Position numbers and translations under genes: made by a program
Source: Symsagittifera roscoffensis
Taxonomy: Eukaryota; Xenacoelomorpha; Acoela; Convolutidae
Length of the DNA stretch: 62,000 nucleotides
Direction: 5' to 3'
Assembly (NCBI RefSeq): GCF_963678635.1
Contig: NC_087062.1
Span: 65,408,647 to 65,470,646, forward strand
Part shown: piece after piece, positions 35,550-49,301 of the stretch
How the letters are laid out: every line of letters starts with the position of its first letter
Numbering within the stretch: position 1 is the stretch's first letter
The notes under the pieces: generated by a model
Databases searched by the model: none
What the model was told of the DNA's origin: nothing
The model's input: the letters and a program-made list of their open reading frames with translations, nothing else

Positions 35550-37089
35550 CTGACGGTGAGGGGGACTTAATAATTTCCAATTTTATTCTTTTTGAATTCC
35601 TTTCGGCTCAAAAGTTTGGGCCTATAAAATATGTGCTTCGTGACCTCATAATGCATCGTTTGACAAGCAAAAGTTTTTTATGTGTGTGTTTTGGGGGTCA
35701 GAGGGGACTTAATAACTTTAAATTACTCTTAAAATTAGTTGAATTTTTTGCGGCTTTTTAATTTTTTTTGTTTTAACCTTTTTTTTCGGCTCAAAAGGTT
35801 CCGGTCCAGTTTATATTTGCTCAGTGGCCTCATAATAATTCATTTGACAGGAAAATAAAGTTTGTGTGCATGTGCGTGTGTGTTGGTGTTGAGCGGGAGG
35901 GGGACTTAATAAACTTTTATAAGTCTAGTTGATTTTTTTTCAGCTTTAAGGTTTCTTGATAAGGTGCTTTGTGACTTCTTGGTAAATTTTTTTCGATACG
36001 AACTTTACATTCTATTGTCTTGGCTTGTTTTTCCTTTCAAACTTAGCCCTATTCATTTTGATAGCTCTAGTTTTTTTTGAAAAAAAAATTCGACTTAAAG
36101 GCTTTCTTGTTTTGTATGGCAAGTGGCACGAAGCTCAGCTTCGCCCCTGCTTACTTTTGGTCCTCCGTCTAACTCATGAAAAGAAAAGCCTATAAACTTG
36201 AGCGAAACTTTCATCACCCAAAACAAACGTCAGTTCCTTCAAGTTATATTTTAGTGTTCCAAAACCAAGAAAACTGATAACATTGTGAAACCATAGAAAC
36301 GGAAGGAACATCAACATCAAAAAACGTCAAGGATTCATCTTTTTCTTTACAGTTTATGGAAAGTTTTTCATGCGATGTTTCATTAAGCCTTTAAAAAACA
36401 TTAGTTCGAAAGTTATATGAAATTAACATGTGAAAAAAGCGGTTTATCCACATGCAGATGATGTAACATTCGACAAAAATTTTAAAAAAATCTGACGCAG
36501 TAATTTGAAACTTTTACTCGTCAATTTTCAGAAAACACTTGTAGGCCGATTTCAATTGAGCACTTTAGCCTTTAAATGAGCTCATTTGAAATAATTTCTC
36601 ATTGTAAACGTTAAAATACGTTTCCCTAAAATAATGTCATCAAAGTAGACTTTTTCACAGTTTTGAAGAAAGAAATCTGAGTTGCATATCGTTTTGCTGA
36701 CAGAACGATTGCTCAAAGTCAATATTCAGTAATGAAAACATACTTATCTGTACAAGATTAGGTACTACATTTATATCGAAAGATTTGGAATTAAGTTGAA
36801 CACAGATGCAAAGCGGAGCTTCGCAACAATTACGACACAACAAAGACTTAAGTTACCAAAAGGTGAATGGAAAAAAGACGATTGGAAAACGGATCACCTG
36901 TTGATCCAAAAAACCGCTGCCATAAAAAAATTTTGAGCAATAAAGCTGTAGAATTTTCTACAGATTAAGCTGTATTGTTACGGGACGAAAAACATAAATT
37001 TTAAAACATCAAAATTTGGCCTTAATTCGAACCTTTTATAGGAAAGAACATATTTTATGTACTTTTAATCAAATTCAGTTTAAGATTTG

Positions 37090-37380
37090 GCAGGGTAGTT
37101 TTCAAGAAGTAGAAAATTTCCCAAAAAAAAATAACAAAATTTTAGAAAGTGCCCTTTCCCGAATTTTCAAGAAATGGGCATTTTTAAAAAAATAAACTAC
37201 AAAAATTTTGGAAAATGGAATTTTGCTAGATTTTCAAAAAGAAGAAGGTTTTTCAAAATTAAACTACAAGAACAATGGAGTATAGATCTGTCTTAAATTT
37301 TCAAGAAGTAGGAAACTTTTCAATATTAACTACAAAAACTTCGGAAATTGGATCTTTCTTGAACCATACCTGCTTTTCTA
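37090..37380 (+). repeat. Degenerate internal tandem repeats (about 67-bp period)
   Basis: TTTTCAAGAAG-like words recur near 37098, 37164, 37231 and 37298, each followed by an ACTACAAAAA-like word. The same array is in copy 2 near 41450-41740. It appears to be an old minisatellite. Confidence 0.5.
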
Positions 37381-38639
37381 CAAACAATTGGTTGTAATTG
37401 CAAAAAAAAATAGTCAGAATTCAAAAAAAAAAAATTGAAATTTCATGAGCAAAACAGTTTATATTTAAGGAGTCGCAGCATATGCACAAAAAATTCGCAG
37501 CGCTTTCCTTGATTGATCCCTCAATTTGAGAATTGGAGGAGAAGGTTTAATAAAAGTCAAAAAGTTTCATAGAAACAACCCAAAAAATTCAAAATAACTG
37601 ACGTTTACGTAGGCTATAGCTTTTTCCTAATAATAAAGGGCACACCAGTACCCGTTTATGCAACGAAGTATACCGACATTTCTTCTTTTGATGGAACCAG
37701 TATTTTTAACAATGGTGGCGTTGTTTTTTGAACAGTCATAAAAATTCCAAAAACGGTTTTAAGTTCAAATGTTTGATTTTTCCAAAATGCCGCTTTTTTT
37801 CTTCATAAACTTTTGTGAAGACGTTCACGCAAAAGAACTCCTTCAAACAGATTTATCGATAGAACCTTAAGCCCAAAAAATGGCAAGGTTACTATCGAGA
37901 AAAACAAGAAAAATTCAAAAAATGAATCAGAGCATAAACAAATTCGGCTTTTCGGAAATCTGTAACAATTTTCCTACAAAAATTAGAATGTAGTCTCTCA
38001 CAATGGGAAGATAAATTATTTAAATGAAACATAAGGGCAAAAATATTTCGTTAAGGAAGTTTTTCCAAAAATTTTTTTCTATTAAAACCTTAATTCCCGA
38101 TATGGTTCGTTAACTCTGAGAAAAAACTGAAAAGTGTCAACAATTAACCAAACTCTCAAAAAGGGCCTTGCTTGGGGCCATAAATTTGTTCTACAACAAA
38201 TTTAGCGAGAAAAAGTTTCTGAAGAAGAGATCCCTGCTAACTGTTCTCTCGATTGAAACCTGAATCTCTGATAGAGTAAGGGTAGTGTTTTAGAAAAAAA
38301 TGAAGAAAATTTGTCAAACCTTCTCCCCGTTGAGTTATTCAAAAGCTTTTGAGAAAATTGAAAACAGTAAAAAAACATACAGAAAACATTCAATGTTTTA
38401 GCCAGTCTTTCCATTGATACCAATGCTTGAAATGCAGTGAATTAATTTTTCAGGAAAAAGTTATACAAAGAATCTCAAAAAAAACCCATACATCCTCATA
38501 ATACTTGATTTTACCAAAAAAAAATATTTGCCTTCCAAAAAACGCAGTAAAAAAGCAAGCCAAAAAAAAAAACAAAAGCAGAAGCCAGAAATCGTAAAAA
38601 AGAAACTCGAACAAAAGAAAAAAATTCTAAATCAGACTC

Positions 38640-39920
38640 GTTAAAATGATAAGCTACAAAAATTTCAATTGAAGTAGAAAAACTCTGAAATCAAAACAAA
38701 ATCAAAGTTCTCCAAATTATTTTCATGAAAAACAATACCAGCTAATAATAATTTTGTTTAAATGAACGGAAAAGTAACCGACGGAAACTGGGCCGAAAAC
38801 CACGAATCCGAAAAAAAGTTTTTTTTTTCAAGAAATTGTTTTAAAAAAAAATAACTTCCCCAAACGGGCTCCACTTGTTTATTACCTAAATAAAGTCCTT
38901 TTTTTGAATTTTTGACCATGTCTTGAAATTAAGTATTCCAACAAAAATACCATTCCTCGAACAAAATGATTTATGGAAAAAAACCTAGTTCCCAGCTGCA
39001 ATACCCTTATTTATTGCATGGGTAAACAAAAAAAAACAGAAAGAGGGTTGGGTTCGCTAACGTGTACCTAAAGACTTCAAACACCAGACAACGCATCTAT
39101 TAATGATTTTTGCTAGAAGGTTTTACCAAGTTTTTTGCAAGTGTATTAAGCTCTCATTAATAAAAGTTGTTTCAAACTTCAGCTTCTTCAAACCTTTTCT
39201 GCGAAATTGGTTGAGATGAGTCTTAACTATTAAGTACAAAATAAAATTTGTAATTACCGTAGCTTAGCTAACGCAAATTTTAACGCAGTTTCGTAAGAAA
39301 AAAATCACCCAAAAGATCCCTCTGACATTTTGAGTGGTAAATCGACTATTACGTTTATTAAGTTGACAGCTATCACGTTATTTTTCAATGACTTGTTATT
39401 AAATGTATCTGAAACTTTGAAACACATCAGAAGTATTTCATAACAAAAATCGTTTAAAAACAGCAACTGCTGTTTTTTACTAAGAAACTTAGCCCACATT
39501 TGGTAAAATGAGAAGTTACAGAAATTTCAATGAAAAAAAAATTTGGAAAATCACAACATAGTCACTGCTTTCCAAATTAAGCCGATAGAAAACAAAACCA
39601 GCTAATAATATCGCCAATTAAATAAACGGAAAATTAACTGACGCCAGCTAGGCCAAAAGTCATGATTCTTAAAAAAAAATTTTCAAGAAATTTACTTTAA
39701 AAAAGAATCATTTCCCCAAACGAACTCCACCTGTTTACTACTTAAATGAAAATAGTTTTGTTTGAATTTTCAAGAAATTGACCATCTTTTGAAATTTATC
39801 ATTCCAACAAAATTTACCATTCTGTGAAAAAAAAACTATGTTTGGGAAAAATCTAGTTCCCGATTGCAATATCGTTGCTTATTGCAAGGGTAAACAAAAA
39901 AAAACAGAACGAAGCAATAG
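38640..39920 (+). repeat. Diverged internal repeat within the 4.36-kb unit
   Basis: About 38640-39030 and 39500-39920 are related at low identity: both run from AAAATGA-AAG-TAC, through ACCAGCTAATAATA and TTCCCCAAACG-CTCCAC, to GGGTAAACAAAAAAAACAGAA. This older duplication predates the 4.36-kb event. Confidence 0.6.
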
Positions 39921-39936
39921 AGTAGAGAAAAGTAAT

Positions 39937-42900
39937 TCCAATTTTATTCTTTTTGAATTCCTTTCGGCTCAAAAGTTTGGGCCTATAAAATATGTGCTTC
40001 GTGACCTCATAATGCATCGTTTGACAAGCAAAAGTTTTTTATGTGTGTGTTTTGGGGGTCAGAGGGGACTTAATAACTTTAAATTACTCTTAAAATTAGT
40101 TGAATTTTTTGCGGCTTTTTAATTTTTTTTGTTTTAACCTTTTTTTTCGGCTCAAAAGGTTCCGGTCCATTTTATATTTGCTCAGTGGCCTCATAATAAT
40201 TCATTTGACAGGAAAATAAAGTTTGTGTGCATGTGCGTGTGTGTTGGTGTTGAGCGGGAGGGGGACTTAATAAACTTTTATAAGTCTAGTTGATTTTTTT
40301 TCAGCTTTAAGGTTTCTTGATAAGGTGCTTTGTGACTTCTTGGTAAATTTTTTTCGATACGAACTTTACATTCTATTGTCTTGGCTTGTTTTTCCTTTCA
40401 AACTTAGCCCTATTCATTTTGATAGCTCTAGTTTTTTTTGAAAAAAAAATTCGACTTAAAGGCTTTCTTGTTTTGTATGGCAAGTGGCACGAAGCTCAGC
40501 TTCGCCCCTGCTTACTTTTGGTCCTCCGTCTAACTCATGAAAAGAAAAGCCTATAAACTTGAGCGAAACTTTCATCACCCAAAACAAACGTCAGTTCCTT
40601 CAAGTTATATTTTAGTGTTCCAAAACCAAGAAAACTGATAACATTGTGAAACCATAGAAACGGAAGGAACATCAACATCAAAAAACGTCAAGGATTCATC
40701 TTTTTCTTTACAGTTTATGGAAAGTTTTTCATGCGATGTTTCATTAAGCCTTTAAAAAACATTAGTTCGAAAGTTATATGAAATTAACATGTGAAAAAAG
40801 CGGTTTATCCACATGCAGATGATGTAACATTCGACAAAAATTTTAAAAAAATCTGACGCAGTAATTTGAAACTTTAACTCGTCAATTTTCAGAAAACACT
40901 TGTAGGCCGATTTCAATTGAGCACTTTAGCCTTTAAATGAGCTCGTTTGAAATAATTTCTCATTGTAAACGTTAAAATACGTTTCCCTAAAATAATGTCA
41001 TCAAAGTAGACTTTTTCACAGTTTTGAAGAAAGAAATCTGAGTTGCATATCGTTTTGCTGACAGAACGATTGCTCAAAGTCAATATTCAGTAATGAAAAC
41101 ATACTTATCTGTACAAGATTAGGTACTACATTTATATCGAAAGATTTGGAATTAAGTTGAACACAGATGCAAAGCGGAGCTTCGCAACAATTACGACACA
41201 ACAAAGACTTAAGTTACCAAAAGGTGAATGGAAAAAAGACGATTGGAAAACGGATCACCTGTTGATCCAAAAAACCGCTGCCATAAAAAAATTTTGAGCA
41301 ATAAAGCTGTAGAATTTTCTACAGATTAAGCTGTATTGTTACGGGACGAAAAACATAAATTTTAAAACATCAAAATTTGGCCTTAATTCGAACCTTTTAT
41401 AGGAAAGAACATATTTTATGTACTTTTAATCAAATTCAGTTTAAGATTTGGCAGGGTAGTTTTCAAGAAGTAGAAAATTTCCCAAAAAAAAATAACAAAA
41501 TTTTAGAAAGTGCCCTTTCCCGAATTTTCAAGAAATGGGCATTTTTAAAAAAATAAACTACAAAAATTTTGGAAAATGGAATTTTGCTAGATTTTCAAAA
41601 AGAAGAAGGTTTTTCAAAATTAAACTACAAGAACAATGGAGTATAGATCTGTCTTAAATTTTCAAGAAGTAGGAAACTTTTCAATATTAACTACAAAAAC
41701 TTCGGAAATTGGATCTTTCTTGAACCATACCTGCTTTTCTACAAACAATTGGTTGTAATTGCAAAAAAAAATAGTCAGAATTCAAAAAAAAAAAATTGAA
41801 ATTTCATGAGCAAAACAGTTTATATTTAAGGAGTCGCAGCATATGCACAAAAAATTCGCAGCGCTTTCCTTGATTGATCCCTCAATTTGAGAATTGGAGG
41901 AGAAGGTTTAATAAAAGTCAAAAAGTTTCATAGAAACAACCCAAAAAATTCAAAATAACTGACGTTTACGTAGGCTATAGCTTTTTCCTAATAATAAAGG
42001 GCACACCAGTACCCGTTTATGCAACGAAGTATACCGACATTTCTTCTTTTGATGGAACCAGTATTTTTAACAATGGTGGCGTTGTTTTTTGAACAGTCAT
42101 AAAAATTCCAAAAACGGTTTTAAGTTCAAATGTTTGATTTTTCCAAAATGCCGCTTTTTTTCTTCATAAACTTTTGTGAAGACGTTCACGCAAAAGAACT
42201 CCTTCAAACAGATTTATCGATAGAACCTTAAGCCCAAAAAATGGCAAGGTTACTATCGAGAAAAACAAGAAAAATTCAAAAAATGAATCAGAGCATAAAC
42301 AAATTCGGCTTTTCGGAAATCTGTAACAATTTTCCTACAAAAATTAGAATGTAGTCTCTCACAATGGGAAGATAAATTATTTAAATGAAACATAAGGGCA
42401 AAAATATTTCGTTAAGGAAGTTTTTCCAAAAATTTTTTTCTATTAAAACCTTAATTCCCGATATGGTTCGTTAACTCTGAGAAAAAACTGAAAAGTGTCA
42501 ACAATTAACCAAACTCTCAAAAAGGGCCTTGCTTGGGGCCATAAATTTGTTCTACAACAAATTTAGCGAGAAAAAGTTTCTGAAGAAGAGATCCCTGCTA
42601 ACTGTTCTCTCGATTGAAACCTGAATCTCTGATAGAGTAAGGGTAGTGTTTTAGAAAAAAATGAAGAAAATTTGTCAAACCTTCTCCCCGTTGAGTTATT
42701 CAAAAGCTTTTGAGAAAATTGAAAACAGTAAAAAAACATACAGAAAACATTCAATGTTTTAGCCAGTCTTTCCATTGATACCAATGCTTGAAATGCAGTG
42801 AATTAATTTTTCAGGAAAAAGTTATACAAAGAATCTCAAAAAAAACCCATACATCCTCATAATACTTGATTTTACCAAAAAAAAATATTTGCCTTCCAAA

Positions 42901-44296
42901 AAACGCAGTAAAAAAGCAAGCCAAAAAAAAAAAACAAAAGCAGAAGCCAGAAATCGTAAAAAGAAACTCGAACAAAAGAAAAAAATTCTAAATCAGACTC
43001 GTTAAAATGATAAGCTACAAAAATTTCAATTGAAGTAGAAAAACTCTGAAATCAAAACAAAATCAAAGTTCTCCAAATTATTTTCATGAAAAACAATACC
43101 AGCTAATAATAATTTTGTTTAAATGAACGGAAAAGTAACCGACGGAAACTGGGCCGAAAACCACGAATCCGAAAAAAAGTTTTTTTTTTCAAGAAATTGT
43201 TTAAAAAAAAAATAACTTCCCCAAACGGGCTCCACTTGTTTATTACCTAAATAAAGTCCTTTTTTTGAATTTTTGACCATGTCTTGAAATTAAGTATTCC
43301 AACAAAAATACCATTCCTCGAACAAAATGATTTATGGAAAAAAACCTAGTTCCCAGCTGCAATACCCTTATTTATTGCATGGGTAAACAAAAAAAAACAG
43401 AAAGAGGGTTGGGTTCGCTAACGTGTACCTAAAGACTTCAAACACCAGACAACGCATCTATTAATGATTTTTGCTAGAAGGTTTTACCAAGTTTTTTGCA
43501 AGTGTATTAAGCTCTCATTAATAAAAGTTGTTTCAAACTTCAGCTTCTTCAAACCTTTTCTGCGAAATTGGTTGAGATGAGTCTTAACTATTAAGTACAA
43601 AATAAAATTTGTAATTACCGTAGCTTAGCTAACGCAAATTTTAACGCAGTTTCGTAAGAAAAAAATCACCCAAAAGATCCCTCTGACATTTTGAGTGGTA
43701 AATCGACTATTACGTTTATTAAGTTGACAGCTATCACGTTATTTTTCAATGACTTGTTATTAAATGTATCTGAAACTTTGAAACACATCAGAAGTATTTC
43801 ATAACAAAAATCGTTTAAAAACAGCAACTGCTGTTTTTTACTAAGAAACTTAGCCCAGATTTGGTAAAATGAGAAGTTACAGAAATTTCAATGAAAAAAA
43901 AAATTTGGAAAATCACAACATAGTCACTGCTTTCCAAATTAAGCCGATAGAAAACAAAACCAGCTAATAATATCGCCAATTAAATAAACGGAAAATTAAC
44001 TGACGCCAGCTAGGCCAAAAGTCATGATTCTTAAAAAAAATTTTCAAGAAATTTACTTTAAAAAAGAATCATTTCCCCAAACGAACTCCACCTGTTTACT
44101 ACTTAAATGAAAATAGTTTTGTTTGAATTTTCAAGAAATTGACCATCTTTTGAAATTTATCATTCCAACAAAATTTACCATTCTGTGAAAAAAAAACTAT
44201 GTTTGGGAAAAATCTAGTTCCCGATTGCAATATCGTTGCTTATTGCAAGGGTAAACAAAAAAAACAGAACGAAGCAATAGAGTAGAGAAAAGTAAT
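39937..44296 (+). repeat. 4.36-kb tandem duplication, copy 2
   Basis: Second copy of 35576-39936. The junction GTAA/TTCCAA shows at most one base of microhomology. Confidence 0.93.
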
Positions 44297-45170
44297 GAAA
44301 CATTTTCTTTGCTTACTATGTAATTGAAAACCTAATAATTTTCCTCCTAATAATGTATGTTGTTCCAATAATCCATCTGATTTGGCGAAGTAGATACTGA
44401 GGAAAAAATGTAGAAAATGAGACAAACATTCCTCCCGTTAAAATAATCAAAGGTCTTTGTATGTCTGCGTGTTTTCCTTGTCTCCTTTTATGATTCTCCA
44501 CCTTCAAAGGCGTATGAACTTTTCAACGGGGGAATGTTTGACTCATTTCTTCATTTTTTTCTCAGAGACTATATCGCCAAATGAGATGGATTATTTGAAC
44601 ATCATGGATCATTGAGAACATGAATGAATGTAGCTATTAAAAACGAATCACATTTTTTAGTTACCGTAGCTAAGCTAATGCAAATTTTAACACAGTTTCG
44701 TGAAAAGTCATTTACCCAAAAGATCGCGCTGCCAATATGAGTGATGAAAAGATTTTTCAGATACACTTGTTGGTGAATACACATAAAATGCCCATGGAAA
44801 TTATTCTTTTTGCAGCAGTTTTCTAAGTCGACAGCAATCACGTTTTTGTTCTATGACTTCTGTTATGAAAAAATTCTGAAGTTTATGACAGAAATCAGCG
44901 AGAAACCACGACTGCTGTTTTTCTAATCAAAGCATTTACTAATTGCAAATAATTTGATCTAATAGTATGCGCCACCCAAGGGTGTGCATACCACCGGTAT
45001 ATAAATTAATGGCAAATATACTCTTGCTTCTCGAATACCTCGAATTTGAAAAAAATTCTTCAAAAATTCTAAAAGCAAAGATCTGGCCAAACTTTTAATA
45101 ACGTAAAAGGTATTGAAAATTATTGTTTTTTTTTTCATTGTCAATATAGGTTTATGGAATTGCTTCTATA
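44297..45170. repeat. Diverged relative of the duplicated unit
   Basis: Words such as TTACCGTAGCTAAGCTAA and CCCAAAAGATCGCGCTG near 44662-44730 correspond to 39255-39320 in the duplicated unit, at lower identity. Near 44966-44990 there is an imperfect hairpin (TATGCGCCACCC / GGGTGTGCATA). Confidence 0.5.
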
Positions 45171-47690
45171 GGTTCGCTCTCTGTCTCTCTCTCTCCCCTA
45201 ACAACATCACAAAGTGTTCCCTTGTGCATTAAATTACTTGCCCCTTTTTGTTGCTGCTCTCGTGGCTGGATTGCATGCAATCACAATCGGAAGAATTTCC
45301 GATGGTAATTAATTTCAGACAAATGTAAGTTCAAATACAGAAGTCTCTAAATGGCAGAATATAATCTAATAATCTAATGAAAAGGAAAGGGTCTGCAATC
45401 AATTAACGCAACTGCTAACTGGCAGTTGATAACTTTCACTTCAACGTACCGTTAACGCTATTCTATTTTGCTCTCTACACTCTTGCTATCCTCAATAGCT
45501 TAGTCATCTGTCTCTCATTCTTCACGCTCACTTGGGAGAATCACCATCCTCACAAGTATCGAATTTTTTTCTAACCGTTTGCTCTCACATCACAATTGTT
45601 CTACCTAAAATAGGGTATGAGTAACCTTCTCGCTATGTTTGGCTATTTGAGTTTCAGTTATAACTGTAGTTTTGGTCGTCGCTACAATTCGTCACAACTA
45701 CTCTGGTACCCCTGTGCAAAGTCCTACCCGGAAGTTTCCCTGATGACACTAGTTATGAATACCAAATTCACCATAAGTATCTCCAAATAAGTTTTGCAAT
45801 CATCAAGTCCAATTTCACCTCTAATCCAGGTTATGGTTTCTTGAACATGCCCCCAAGGTTTTTATTTATTGATTGCTTTAGTGCTCCGGCCTCCTGGTTC
45901 TAGGTTAACGTCCTTTCCAAATTTCGCCCCATTTTTCAAGTTTCTAAAATGCCCATCTGTTTTCTATCATTCCCGACGTTCTAGCTATCAGGGGAGCGTG
46001 GTTCTTCATTTATAGGTTCTCAGTGTACCAAAAAGTCAGTTCTGCGAAGCTAAGTAAAAATCCCGCCCAATCATAGTTTTTATGAGCTTCAACTCCCGTG
46101 CCGCGCTTATACTACTGCAGATTTCCCCTGGGACTACTGTTACTGGTCTATGTGACTTTCTAAGAATACCTCAGCTATCATAGCTTAATTCCGCCCAACG
46201 TTTGCCTACTCCACTTTTACTCAATTCACTACTTCAAAATAATGAGTTTGCAGCTAAATCGTTTTACCTTCTGATTAATTTCCCAAAAGACAAACTTACC
46301 ACCAATGCTGAGTAGAGTGACCAAATCCTGTCTCAAAGGATTGGGGCTAGGAAAGCTGGCTACTCTGCGTGTTAATTCCGAGGTTCCTTATGCGTTTTTG
46401 GTGCAAAACCTCCAAAGGTCAATTAAAAATCACCCTGAGAAAACGCCGATTCAAATTTTCAGATTCGGGGTACGATACCTATGGGGATCTTATCTAACAA
46501 GTTTCATTCCATAACGTCATTACTTCCTAAGTTATCGCATTTTAAGGTCAATTATCCCTTTTCCTGGGAAACGGCTATTAACACGGGAAGGAGCTGCAGG
46601 AGGGATTTTAACCACAGGGGTGGTAACTAGCGTCCATTGCCGTCATCAAACCATTATGACTTTGCTCATTATTTGGCGTAAACTGCCTATTTCTGGGGCA
46701 AAAGTTGTTTTCCCAAGCGTTTTCTCAACCGTCAGCTTAGGCTCAATTTATACATCATCATGTCCTTTGTCACCTATTATATCGCAATGCTTTGGTTTCC
46801 TGCGTTCACTGGGGCCCGCGAAACGACTTCCGTTAGTCGAGAAGGTGACTATTTGTTTAAAGCATAACACTGAAAGTACGGATTCACTAAACTTTGGTAC
46901 CATTCCAACCGCTAGATACTGAAGTTGATAGGGCTATTTACTTTTCCAGGAACTGTTATCGCCTATACAGGAGGTGTCCGAGGGGTCAGGGTTTTTGCAT
47001 GCCGGCATCAAATAATCTCTAGTATCTGTCTTATGAGTTTCATAAAAATAGCTTCCTTAGTTCTCACTTTGCAACTTTTCTAATTATCGGATTGATTACT
47101 CAATATACTCAATTCCAAGCTACGTGCTTCTCAATAACTTTATAATGCTGCATGCATTTCTCAAGGTAAGAATCCTTTAGCTTTTTTTACTTTGCCGAAA
47201 ATTTCTTAGGATCACCATTCCTACAGTTACTTAAATGATGTAATTTGGAAGAAAATGCTTGCTATGCAACATCATGACGTTTTCTTTCGTGATGCGTTTT
47301 CTGCGTCGAAAAATGGTCACGCGTTTGATTTCACACTTAGCTTTGAATAAGATGGAAGTTGGTGTATTCAAATTTTTGTTGTTATTTTACAGGAGTAAGC
47401 CAAATACATGAGTAAATCAAATACAGTAAACCAATTAAAGGAGTAGAATAGCCAGTAATATTTTAGTAAAACGAATACCGAGGTCTTTATTAGACCTAAG
47501 AGCTTAACCGTTGTTCGTGGAATACATAATCATAATTCATTGAATATAACATTTCATAGATGTACGCCTGAAACCCGGGTTGGGGTGCTCTACTTATGAT
47601 TTGACTTTGAAAGCCCAGCAATTGCAGTTTTGCGACTGAAATTCAGCGTCCGGGAAGCATTTTTAAATCGAGCACAAAGTTGAAATATAC
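45171..47690. other. Single-copy region with pyrimidine tract
   Basis: A CT microsatellite lies at about 45176-45197. The following 2 kb have more balanced base composition and fewer A-runs than the surroundings. ORFs of 69 and 100 codons at 46305-46514 and 46620-46922 (plus) have no recognisable relatives. I cannot say what this segment is. Confidence 0.35.
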
Positions 47691-47950
47691 CCGAGTTCGG
47701 TCAAGTGAGTCAAAACATAAGTCGAGCACAGTCGAATTATACCCTCAAAACATAGGTCGAGAAGGATAAATTTTATGTCGAGTACAGTTGAAACATAGGT
47801 CGAGCACAGTCAAAACATAAGTCGAGCACAGCCAAAGCATACCGAATTCTGGTTGAGAAAGTCGAAACATAGGTAGAACACAGTAGAAACATAGGTCGAG
47901 CGTTCGAGCTCAGTCGAAACACAAGTCAAGCACAGTCAAAATTTGCCTGA
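47690..47950 (+). repeat. Minisatellite with GTCGAGCACAGTC unit
   Basis: A 20-25-bp unit of the form AAACATAGGTCGAGCACAGT is repeated about ten times with variation and irregular spacing. Confidence 0.75.
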
Positions 47951-48510
47951 TTTTAAGTAACAAAAGCCACTAAAATGTTTTAATAATGCAAATATTTGAA
48001 GGGTCTTATTCGGATGATGTTCAGTTTTACCACTGATGGTACCTAATCAAAATCTTGCCTTTATAAATATCGGATCAACCGTACAATATCCCCCCAAACC
48101 GATTCAGGGGGAAAAAATGCAACTTTTTGATAAGATAATTCCGAGGAGAAATTTATACCACCTTACTAACAAGGATAAATTATCGGAACAATAAATAAAC
48201 GCCAATTCAACTGATTGTGTATCAAGATAAAAAAATTTATGAACAATCTCAGAAAGATTAAATTTTGCGAGTTCATTTGAAATGCTTATTTTTTCAGCAT
48301 TAGTTTTAAAAATTACTACATGCTTGGGGAGGGCATTCTATGCGATAGGTTGCTTAGGTGGGATTTTACAGTTGATTCAAGTTATCCACTACGGAAGTAT
48401 GTATATACAGCAGGCCTTTTGCAACAAAAAGCAGTTTTTCATGATTTCTTAAAAACAAGACAATTTATGTAGCACTTTAACTGTTGAGCTTACGATTGAA
48501 CACTCTATCA
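47951..48510. other. Intergenic stretch
   Basis: No gene or repeat is recognised. Confidence 0.4.
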
Positions 48511-48934
48511 CAGGAGCGGGTTTAGGAAGGGGGTCGGCGGACGCCCCTCCCCCCTCAAGGATTGGACCCCCCGCCGACCCAAATGGTCCCCCTTTGTACT
48601 ATTTTGGGATATCCATTTTTGGTGACGGACCCTAAAGTTTTTCTAAAGGCGCCTTTGGCGCAAATATATACTAATTTTGAGGGGGGAGCGCGCGCAGAAA
48701 AAATGCAATTTTTTGGTCAAAAGTTTCCAAAAAGTGTTCAAAAACGCCTTTTTTGGCAAACCTTTTCAAAAATTAGCCTGCTGCGCAGAAAATTAGGCCA
48801 AAACAGGGACTTTTTAGTGCTTTGGGAGAGCTCGAAAAATCAATTTGGACGACCTTAAAAAAAGTCGATAAAATTTAAATTTTTTTTTTGAAAATCCGCC
48901 CTCCCCCCTCGAGAAAAAACTTGATCCGCCCCTG
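48511..48934. mobile_element. hAT-like MITE (424 bp) with 8-bp target duplication
   Basis: Ends are CAGGAGCGGG and, inverted, CAGGGGCGGAT. CTCTATCA flanks both sides (48503-48510 and 48935-48942), an exact 8-bp duplication as hAT transposases make. No transposase is coded. Relatives lie at 33710, 49147, in DUSP intron 1 and in copies A and B of the ECHS1 duplication. Confidence 0.8.
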
Positions 48935-49146
48935 CTCTATCATAAGTTGGGGTGAATGCATCGTGCAAATCAAAAATCTAATAAAAGGTAACTCCCAATA
49001 AAGTCCAATGAAATTCAAAATAATGTTTAAATTTAAAGAGGTGAGAGGTCTACTTCCCAAGTTTAAGACCCCCTTAAGTGACGTTCCATAGAATGAACTC
49101 CCCAAGCATGTATCAATTCTAAAAGATAAATTTTTGTATGACTGGC

Positions 49147-49301
49147 CTTAAAAACTTTCTAAAGCCGCCTTTGGCGCCAATATACAATAGTTTTGAGGGG
49201 AGAGCGCGCGCCGAAAAAACGCCAAAAAATCAATTTGGTCGACCAAAAAAAATTTGAAAATCCGCTCCCCCCTCCCCTCGAGAAATTCCTGGATCCGCGC
49301 C
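49147..49301. mobile_element. 5'-truncated copy of the same MITE family
   Basis: The stretch shares CTAAAG-CGCCTTTGGCG, GAGGGGAGAGCGCGCG and the right end GGATCCGCGCCTTG with the element at 48511-48934, but starts inside it. Confidence 0.65.

Larger units (their letters stand above)
35576..39936 (+). repeat. 4.36-kb tandem duplication, copy 1
   Basis: The segment beginning TTCCAATTTTATTC and ending AGAGAAAAGTAA is repeated head to tail at 39937-44296, offset 4361 bp. Only scattered differences were found (for example G/T near 35810, T/A near 36515, A/G near 36575, and A-run lengths), so the event is recent or homogenised. It is noncoding: short ORFs in it repeat in both copies without protein character. 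Confidence 0.93.

Noticed and set aside
36655-36843. ORF pairs with identical translations in the 4.36-kb units (36655/41016, 38202/42563)
   Set aside because: Identity reflects recent DNA duplication, not protein conservation; compositions are not protein-like.
46305-46922. Two plus ORFs of 69 and 100 codons in the balanced-composition region
   Set aside because: No recognisable domains and no splice context; reported only as part of the undescribed region.
47690-47950. Possible CRISPR-like array
   Set aside because: Units are degenerate and contiguous without regular spacers, and the DNA is eukaryotic; it is a minisatellite.
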